A DNA stretch of 37,723 nucleotides, taken from Thermoplasmatota archaeon (GTDB lineage Archaea > Thermoplasmatota > E2 > DHVEG-1). The stretch spans positions 1-37,723 of the forward strand of contig JAFGPP010000089.1 in assembly GCA_016936135.1 (NCBI GenBank). Reading direction: 5' to 3'. The translations under genes and the position numbers were made by a program. How positions within the stretch are numbered: position 1 is the stretch's first letter; each line of letters starts with the position of its first letter. Of this stretch, positions 31,243-37,723 are shown piece by piece. Below the pieces are notes generated by a model. It made no database searches and was not told the origin of the DNA. It saw nothing but the letters and a program-made list of their open reading frames with translations.

Positions 31243-31685
31243 TTATTATCCATCCTTTGACTTTCTATTAATTTCTGTAAATGCTCTACGGTTTTGCCAT
31301 AATTTTCTATTGCTACTTTCAAGTGTGCCTCAACAAAGTTCCAAGCTTTTTGGATGTTTCCATACCTGATTCGGTAGGCTTTTTTATTTTGTTTGGTGAT
31401 CTCATCAAGGACTTGAACTTCTTCAAGAACATCAAACCCTTTAAGTTTGTTTAGATGTCTATATATAGTGGGTCTAGAGGTTTTCATTTCTGATGCGATT
31501 TCATCAACAATCCATGCCTTTTCAGGGTGCTTTAAAAAAAAGTCTGCAAATATTTTGTATGGAATTGTTGGATCTGATCCTTTGGAGATATATCCTATTT
31601 GTTCGAAAAATTTTTTTGCAACTACATCAGGGTCGTCTTCGCCTGTCAAAGGAGTGTTGCTTCCTACAAGCATTTGGAAAGTCAT
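31239..31685 (-). CDS. Winged-helix transcriptional regulator
   Basis: HPEKAWIVDEIASEMKTSRPTIYRHLNKLKGFDVLEEVQ is a typical wHTH; C-terminal helical segment. Confidence 0.8.
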   Translation of the reverse strand: MTFQMLVGSNTPLTGEDDPDVVAKKFFEQIGYISKGSDPTIPYKIFADFFLKHPEKAWIVDEIASEMKTSRPTIYRHLNKLKGFDVLEEVQVLDEITKQNKKAYRIRYGNIQKAWNFVEAHLKVAIENYGKTVEHLQKLIESQRMDNK

Positions 31686-31939
31686 TTAATTCACACCTTT
31701 TATGAATATCTAAAGTAATTAAAAATATTTGGTTAACAATGTCAAGTGAGTATTATTACTATTTAAGTCGTGTCCTTCAATTTTAAAATTGAATTGAGAA
31801 CTTCTTTGCCCCTTTTAAATAGTCTTTCTAGGAAAATTGCGTCTAATTTTCATAAATCCTCCCCATATCCCCTGTCTTCGTTAATTTTACATAATAAATT
31901 GGTTTTTAAAAAATAGCAAAATTTTTTATTGTATGATCG

Positions 31940-32090
31940 TTTCTAAAAAGTGTTGGGGGAATTTGAATTTGAAAGATGGGCAAACCTTTACTAACTCGAT
32001 TCCTTAAAAATAAACATTGGGGTTGTAAGTGACTTAACGGGTCACTAGATATTAAGTGCCTGGTTCCCCCCTCCCCAATTTTTTCTGGCA
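31940..32090 (+). ncRNA. Candidate structured noncoding RNA / regulatory RNA
   Basis: No convincing ORF; ATTGGGG(32016-32022)/CCCCAAT(32073-32079) stem enclosing AGTGAC(32028-32033)/GTCACT(32041-32046), then a T6 tract; GGGGGAA(31955-31961) can alternatively pair with TTCCCCC(32064-32070). A/T-rich TATA-like TTTTTAAAAA sits upstream. Confidence 0.3.
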
Positions 32091-32116
32091 TCTTCTAGAC
32101 TGTATAAGCTTTTTTG

Positions 32117-33385
32117 CTAGAGCAACTTTGTTTGCCCTCGAATTTTGTAATTTGTGAGATCTTTAAAAATATCATCTTCATGAAGAATGTTCAAAATTTC
32201 CGATGTTGATGAGGATATCCTAATTTCTCTTGTTCTGCCATATCTTCCCTTAGATATTACACGTGCCGTAATAATACCAAGCATATCTAATTCCGAGATT
32301 AAATCTGCCACTCTTCTCTGGGTCAAAGAATCTGTTCTAGTTTTTCTACAAAGATCCTTGTAAATTTCATAAACTTCTCCAGTTGTAATAACACCAGAAA
32401 TTCCGTCCTTTCTATCTTGTTGTTCTCTAAGAAGAACGGCAAGAAGTATTTGTTTTGATTGGGTTGGTAAAGTACGAACAACCTCCATTATTCTATCAAT
32501 CTCGATTTTATTCTGGGCCAATCGTACAAATTTTTTTGTAATTTTGGTTGCGCCACCTCGTTCCGCCTGTTCAGCTGAGATTCTTAACAAATCTAATGCC
32601 CTCCTTGCATCACCATGTTCTTGGGCAGCTAGCGCCGAACAGAGTGGAATTACATCATCGTCAAGAATATTTGGCTTAAGAGCTATTTTCGCCCTCTGTT
32701 TAAGTATATCTTGCAACTGACTTGCATCGTAGGGCGGAAAAATCATGTTTTCCTCGCCAAGACTAGATTTTACCCTAGGATCTAAAAATTCGGTGAATTT
32801 TAGATCATTAGATATTCCAACGATTGATACCTTGGCATTTTGGAGATTGCCGTTTATTCTTGACAAATTATAAAGTGCTTCGTCTCCTTTTAATTTGTCT
32901 ACTTCATCCAGAATAATTACCGTAACACCACCTTCTTTGTCTATCATTTGTATGAGTTTTGCATATACCTCGTCAGTTGGCCATCCTGTAAAGGGAATAC
33001 GTTCTGACCACTCATTGATCAGATGGTTAGTAATATTTTGCAAGAGTCGATATTGTGTATCTACTATCTCGCAATTTAAATATACAAAATTGATTTTTTT
33101 ACTTGTTTCTAACCCTTTCCTAAGTAATTCTTTTCCGATGAATTTAGTAACAGCTGTTTTTCCTGTTCCGGTCTTACCATATATAAAAACATTTGATGGC
33201 GTTTCGCCTCTCAATGCAGTTACCAATATTGATGCCAAATCGTTGATTTCTTTACCACGGTGAGGTAAAATTTCTGGCATATAACTTGGACGCATCGCTT
33301 CTCTATCAATAAACAATCCATCTGATTTTAACAAATGTCCGAATATATCACTATTAACTGTGTTTTTGCCTATAAGAATACTCAC
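32117..33385 (-). CDS. cdc6: Orc1/Cdc6-family replication initiator
   Basis: IYGKTGTGKTAVTKFIG (Walker A), TVIILDEVDKL (Walker B), DPRVKSSLGEENMIFPPYDASQLQDIL (sensor/ORC), AAQEHGDARRALDLLRISAE, C-terminal winged helix; GTG start. Confidence 0.97.
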   Translation of the reverse strand: MSILIGKNTVNSDIFGHLLKSDGLFIDREAMRPSYMPEILPHRGKEINDLASILVTALRGETPSNVFIYGKTGTGKTAVTKFIGKELLRKGLETSKKINFVYLNCEIVDTQYRLLQNITNHLINEWSERIPFTGWPTDEVYAKLIQMIDKEGGVTVIILDEVDKLKGDEALYNLSRINGNLQNAKVSIVGISNDLKFTEFLDPRVKSSLGEENMIFPPYDASQLQDILKQRAKIALKPNILDDDVIPLCSALAAQEHGDARRALDLLRISAEQAERGGATKITKKFVRLAQNKIEIDRIMEVVRTLPTQSKQILLAVLLREQQDRKDGISGVITTGEVYEIYKDLCRKTRTDSLTQRRVADLISELDMLGIITARVISKGRYGRTREIRISSSTSEILNILHEDDIFKDLTNYKIRGQTKLL

Positions 33386-33775
33386 CCCGGTTTTCTCATA
33401 TAAATAGATTTAGTGTATTTAACATTATTTAGCATTATTTGAGAATTTTAATTAATTTTTTTGTAAATTTCTTCAAATAATTGGATTTAATGGGTAGGCC
33501 TTTATTTCGTGTGGAGATCTAGATTTTATTTTTGATTTTTTATCAATGCTTATCAACAATTTTTTTTAAAAAAATCGGAATGCTCATATACGGGCAAATA
33601 AATACGTTTCAGGATATATTACATCAAGACTAATCTTACTATAAATCATCAAATATAATATTTCCAAGCGAAATTAAGGGGTCCCCGTCGCACAAGTAAT
33701 CTAAATCTAATAACAACTAAAAAATAGTAAAAAATTGTGAATTTTGATTTTGATAATCAAATATATATTATTTTT
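33386..33775. promoter_or_regulatory. Possible replication origin (ORB-like element plus AT-rich region upstream of cdc6)
   Basis: TTTCCAAGCGAAATTAAGGGGTC at 33661-33683 resembles the archaeal ORB consensus (TCTCCAGTGGAAACGAAGGGGT, from memory; about 17/22 matches). AT-rich tract at about 33527-33576. Confidence 0.4.
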
Positions 33776-34018
33776 TTAACTGCCAAGGATAACTACATCT
33801 TTTACTGATCTAATAGAATCAAAGGGGAAAACAAGATGCCCTTGTTTGTCTAGATGATATAATCTCGGATCTACATCATCTGATGGCTCTATTAAAACAT
33901 TTAACAATTCTCCAGTTTTTTCGTCAACTGTCGAATTTCTAAGTATCCCTAGATATAACCCCTCTTCGCTCATGACAGTTTTTCCTCTTAATTCGTTTTC
34001 CATTAGTTTCAATATCAT
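33776..34018 (-). CDS. PRC-barrel domain protein
   Basis: MENELRGKTVMSEEGLYLGILRNSTVDEKTGELLNVLIEP...FPFDSIRSVKDVVIL is a canonical PRC-barrel pattern. Confidence 0.85.
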   Translation of the reverse strand: MILKLMENELRGKTVMSEEGLYLGILRNSTVDEKTGELLNVLIEPSDDVDPRLYHLDKQGHLVFPFDSIRSVKDVVILGS

Positions 34019-34040
34019 CCCTCCATCCTAATTCCCAATA

Positions 34041-36419
34041 TTAAGTATATTGAATGTCCTTATCTCTTTTATCTTTTTTGTCTATCGCACTCCCAAGGTC
34101 CTTGGTAATTTTTTCATAATATTTTATTATTTCATCGTTAATGCTGGCTCTTGATTTTGATAAAGCCTCATCGAAATATTTTTTTGAAACCTCTTTGGTT
34201 TTAATGTCTTCTCTTAGTGCAGTCATTGCTGCTTCTCTGCATACTCCTGCAATATCGGCACCAGAAAATCCTTCAGTGTTTGATGCCAACCAATAGAATA
34301 ATTTATCAATGGATGACATCTTTTTCAAAACTTGTTTAATATCAATTTGGTCATCTTTTAGTTTGTTTAGTTCCTTCTGGGAAATAACTTCCCCGCTTGT
34401 CCCCCTTTTTAAAATATCTATTAATTCACTTTTTTTAGTCAATTCGCTCTCAATTACCTTCATTTCTTCATTTGTAACTTTTAACGGCATATTTCGGGCA
34501 TGTATCTTAAATATTTTTAATCTAGAATCAAAATCAGGAGCAGGAATTAAAATTAATCTATCAAATCTTCCTGGCCGCAGCAGAGAAGGATCAAGTATAT
34601 CAGGTCGATTTGTTGCACCTATTATAACAACACCTTCCATACTTTCTAAACCATCAACACTTGTTAATATTTGGTTTACGACACTTTCAGTAACATGTGA
34701 CCCCGAATAAGCTCCTCTCCTAGGTGCTATCGAATCTATCTCATCTAGAAATACAATTGTGGGTGCAACTTGCTTTGCTTTTTTGAATAGCTCCCGAATC
34801 GCCTTCTCGCTTTCTCCTACCCACTTGCTCATTACTTCTGGTCCTTTTATTGAAATAAAATTTGCTTTGGATTCGTTTGCTACTGCTTTTGCAAGAAGAG
34901 TTTTTCCAGTTCCTGGGGGCCCATAAAGTAAAATTCCTCTAGGGGGCTCTATACCCATACGACTAAAGACCTCTGGTTGTGTAAGTGGCCACTCAACCGA
35001 TTCTCTAAGACTCTGCTTTATGTCTTCTAAGCCTCCAACGTCGTTCCAAGAAACTTTAGGAACTTCGACAAAAAATTCACGCATTGCAGAAGGCTCAATT
35101 CCCTTATGAGCATTTTTAAAATCTTCCATCGTGACTTCCATTTTTTCGAGGACTTCGAGAGGGATTGCTTTTTCAAGATCAATTTCTGGTAGATATCTTC
35201 TTAATGCATTCATTGCTGCCTCACGTGCAAGTGCAGCAAGATCGGCACCGACAAAGCCATAAGTGCTGTCAGCAAGTTGGTTTAAATCACAGTCATCACT
35301 TAAGGGCATGCCTCTAGTATGAATTTGTAAAATCTCTTTACGTCCTTTTCTGTCAGGGGCATCAATTCTTATTTCTCTGTCAAAACGTCCTGGTCGTCTT
35401 AACGCAGGATCCATTGCATCGGGTATGTTTGTTGCGCCAATAACGATTAACTTTCCGCGGCCCTTGAGACCATCCATGAGAGTTAACAATTGAGATACGA
35501 CTCTTCTCTCAACTTCACCATGAACCTCGCTTCTTTTTGGGGCAATTGCATCTATCTCGTCGATAAATATAATAGATGGGGCATTTTTTTCTGCATCTTC
35601 AAATATTTTTCGTAGGTTTTCTTCACTCTGGCCATAAAATTTGCTCATTATTTCTGGGCCATTTATTGTATAGAAGCTAGCACCAGATTCATTAGCTACT
35701 GCCTTGGCGATTAGTGTTTTTCCAGTTCCGGGGGGTCCATGAAGCAACACCCCTTTTGGCGGGTCTATACCAAGACGATTAAAAATTTTCGGGTGTTTTA
35801 TTGGAAGCTGAATCATCTCCTTAACTTTCTCTAATTCCTCCTTGAGGCCCCCTATGTCTTCATAACTAACTCTGGGGCCCTCAGGTTCAAGATCTTTGGC
35901 TGCCTCCTCTTTTACATTTACTATGGTATTTTCGCTAATTAATATAATTCCACTTGGCTTGGTATCCATAATAATAAATGGGAGTGCACTGCCAAAGAGA
36001 GCAATCCCTGGTACAATTATGCTGTCGCCTTTGGCCAACGGTCTTTTTAAAAGACCCTTTTTAATTAAAACTTCAATGCCCTTTCCAAATTGAATCTGTT
36101 GTCCTTTGGATATCAATGGAGCAAGGGATACGCTGTTTGCAATTTGTACGTCTGCTCTTCTAATTTTGACACTATCCCCAAGACCAGCCCCGGCATTTTT
36201 TCTGGTTAAGTTATCAACACGGATAATTTTCTTTCCTTCGTCTGTTGGGTGTGCGCGCCAAACGACAGATGCAGTTTTCTTAGACCCCTCAATTTCAATA
36301 ACGTCACCGATAGATAAATCTAATTCCATACGAGTTTGGTGATCAATTCTTGCTCTACCATAACCTACGTCTTGCTGAAAAGCTTCTGCGACCTTTAAAA
36401 CAGTCTCATCTTGGTTCAT
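34041..36419 (-). CDS. Cdc48/p97/VAT-type AAA+ ATPase
   Basis: Double-psi barrel N domain; two AAA modules each with GPPGTGKT and DEID, SRH arginines ([44 protein letters not shown]). Confidence 0.97.
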   Translation of the reverse strand: MNQDETVLKVAEAFQQDVGYGRARIDHQTRMELDLSIGDVIEIEGSKKTASVVWRAHPTDEGKKIIRVDNLTRKNAGAGLGDSVKIRRADVQIANSVSLAPLISKGQQIQFGKGIEVLIKKGLLKRPLAKGDSIIVPGIALFGSALPFIIMDTKPSGIILISENTIVNVKEEAAKDLEPEGPRVSYEDIGGLKEELEKVKEMIQLPIKHPKIFNRLGIDPPKGVLLHGPPGTGKTLIAKAVANESGASFYTINGPEIMSKFYGQSEENLRKIFEDAEKNAPSIIFIDEIDAIAPKRSEVHGEVERRVVSQLLTLMDGLKGRGKLIVIGATNIPDAMDPALRRPGRFDREIRIDAPDRKGRKEILQIHTRGMPLSDDCDLNQLADSTYGFVGADLAALAREAAMNALRRYLPEIDLEKAIPLEVLEKMEVTMEDFKNAHKGIEPSAMREFFVEVPKVSWNDVGGLEDIKQSLRESVEWPLTQPEVFSRMGIEPPRGILLYGPPGTGKTLLAKAVANESKANFISIKGPEVMSKWVGESEKAIRELFKKAKQVAPTIVFLDEIDSIAPRRGAYSGSHVTESVVNQILTSVDGLESMEGVVIIGATNRPDILDPSLLRPGRFDRLILIPAPDFDSRLKIFKIHARNMPLKVTNEEMKVIESELTKKSELIDILKRGTSGEVISQKELNKLKDDQIDIKQVLKKMSSIDKLFYWLASNTEGFSGADIAGVCREAAMTALREDIKTKEVSKKYFDEALSKSRASINDEIIKYYEKITKDLGSAIDKKDKRDKDIQYT

Positions 36420-36743
36420 TCCACACTCACCGCATTAAAGTCAATCTAAATATTGAATGCGATAACTCATATAAATTTCCATTCATGGATCTTAAATTTC
36501 TGCCTATCGCAGCAAGATATAATTAAACTCAAATCAAAATATTAAATAGAAATTTTTTGTCAATACAACATGGTTCAGGATTTTTATCTATATATCTAAA
36601 CTTCTATAAATACTTGATTATTATATTTATTATGATATTTGTATTTGTTTTGACGCTATTTGCACTTTAAATGGCAAAATACTTTTTACTAAAATTTTTG
36701 TGCATACTTTTTAAATAAGAAAAATATTCGTAGTTACGAAAAC

Positions 36744-37391
36744 ATGCAATTTAAGCATATTTCGTTACTATTTTCACTTTCATGTATGTTTCTCCTCTAT
36801 TTTATTTCAACTCTTACGCAACCAGTCTATATTGATATATATGAAATACAAAATTACGAGAATAAGGTAGTTACTACCCAGGGTCTTGTTAAAGAATATT
36901 ACAATACAAAATATGGAAATCTGATTATTTGTTTGACAGATAATTCTTCGTCAATTACAATTTTTTCTGAGGAAAATTTTGATTTAGAATTTGGAGACAA
37001 GATTCAAGTTACGGGAAAAGTTCAAAAATATGAAGACGAATGGGAAATTGTTGTGGACAGTAATCGAAATATTTGTCTAATTACCAAATGGGCGAATCTA
37101 TCTGTGCCAATATGGCAGGTCGCTCAAAATCCCGATAAATACGAAAATCTAAACATTAATGTGACCGGAATTGTCGACCTTGTTAATGACGATTATTTTT
37201 TCCTTAAAGACATCGAAAAAAATCATACGGTTATGGCCATATCAAATATTAACGTTAAAAAATTCATTGGTCAACAGGTTTGGGCAAAAGGGCGGTTGGA
37301 ATATTATAATGAGCAACTAATGTACAGGTTTTACGTTTCCCAAGATGTCAATTCCTTGGAATTAATACCGATTGGGAGTGAATATGATTGA
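36744..37391 (+). CDS. Membrane-anchored/secreted tandem OB-fold-like protein
   Basis: N-terminal hydrophobic anchor; two OB-like repeats (VVTTQGLVKEYYNTKYGNLIICLTDNSSSITIFSEENFDLEFGDKIQVTGKVQKY and INVTGIVDLVNDDYFFLKDIEKNHTVMAISN...GQQVWAKGRLEYY). Confidence 0.65.
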   Translation: MQFKHISLLFSLSCMFLLYFISTLTQPVYIDIYEIQNYENKVVTTQGLVKEYYNTKYGNLIICLTDNSSSITIFSEENFDLEFGDKIQVTGKVQKYEDEWEIVVDSNRNICLITKWANLSVPIWQVAQNPDKYENLNINVTGIVDLVNDDYFFLKDIEKNHTVMAISNINVKKFIGQQVWAKGRLEYYNEQLMYRFYVSQDVNSLELIPIGSEYD

Positions 37392-37723
37392 TCTGCTCTT
37401 GGTGTTGTTGTTTAGTTTTCTTGGTGTACTTACAGGAATTGCTACAGGGTTGCTGCCAGGTCTGCATGTCAACAATATTGCCTTAATCTTATTGTCAATG
37501 TCTGGTAGTGTCGTGCTTTCACTTAGTTTTCTTGTTAATTACGGTATTTCGGAAAATTTTATTCTGTTATTGCTTTGCGTTTACATTATAACTACTTCTC
37601 TGTCTCACACATTTCACGACACAATTCCAACTACTTTCCTGGGCGCTCCTGAAGAAGATACAGCATTGTCTGTTCTGCCTGCCCACTCCTTGTTATTAGA
37701 AGGAAAGGGATTTGAAGCGGTAG
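37384..37723 (+). CDS. TctA/COG1784-like membrane protein, truncated by window end
   Basis: My translation from ATG 37384: MIDLLLVLLFSFLGVLTGIATGLLPGLHVNNIALILL...SHTFHDTIPTTFLGAPEEDTALSVLPAHSLLLEGKGFEAV; TctA-type GLLPGLH and FLGAPEEDTALSVLP motifs. Confidence 0.85.
   Translation, partial: MIDLLLVLLFSFLGVLTGIATGLLPGLHVNNIALILLSMSGSVVLSLSFLVNYGISENFILLLLCVYIITTSLSHTFHDTIPTTFLGAPEEDTALSVLPAHSLLLEGKGFEAV

Noticed and set aside
31906-32091. 61-aa minus ORF in the cdc6-wHTH gap
   Set aside because: No domain or ribosome-binding site, and composition is unlike neighbouring proteins; the RNA-structure explanation fits better.
33679-33687. GGGGTCCCC palindrome as a stand-alone operator
   Set aside because: It overlaps the G-string of the ORB-like element, which explains it more economically; kept within the origin finding.

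Overview
AT-rich archaeal chromosomal segment, most likely Euryarchaeota/Thermoplasmatota-like. The lineage is inferred from archaeal Alba, Orc1/Cdc6, NMD3, the ThiD-ThiN fusion, Cdc48 and TATA-type promoters, and has not been tested phylogenetically. I see about 31 credible protein genes (one cut by the right edge) and one tRNA-Leu(CAA). I see no rRNA, CRISPR array or insertion sequence. The most notable region is a nitrogen/redox island at about 15.2-29.6 kb. On the minus strand it carries gdhA, a 1024-aa receiver/PEP-synthase-like protein and an NfnS/NfnL pair. Divergent on the plus strand are NuoE, a NuoF-GltD fusion, a NuoG/HoxU-like Cys-rich subunit, a divergent GltS-like FMN protein, and glutamine synthetase. 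The four genes at 22140-28132 look like a multi-flavin Fe-S complex, possibly electron-bifurcating, with a glutamate-synthase-type subunit where a hydrogenase or formate dehydrogenase would normally sit. Other leads are a possible replication origin with an ORB-like element next to orc1/cdc6, a structured G/C-rich intergenic RNA candidate near 31.94-32.09 kb, an NSS transporter pair that seems to need non-AUG starts, and a Cdc48 with an unusual D2 insertion. All family calls come from reading motifs by eye; no database search was run.
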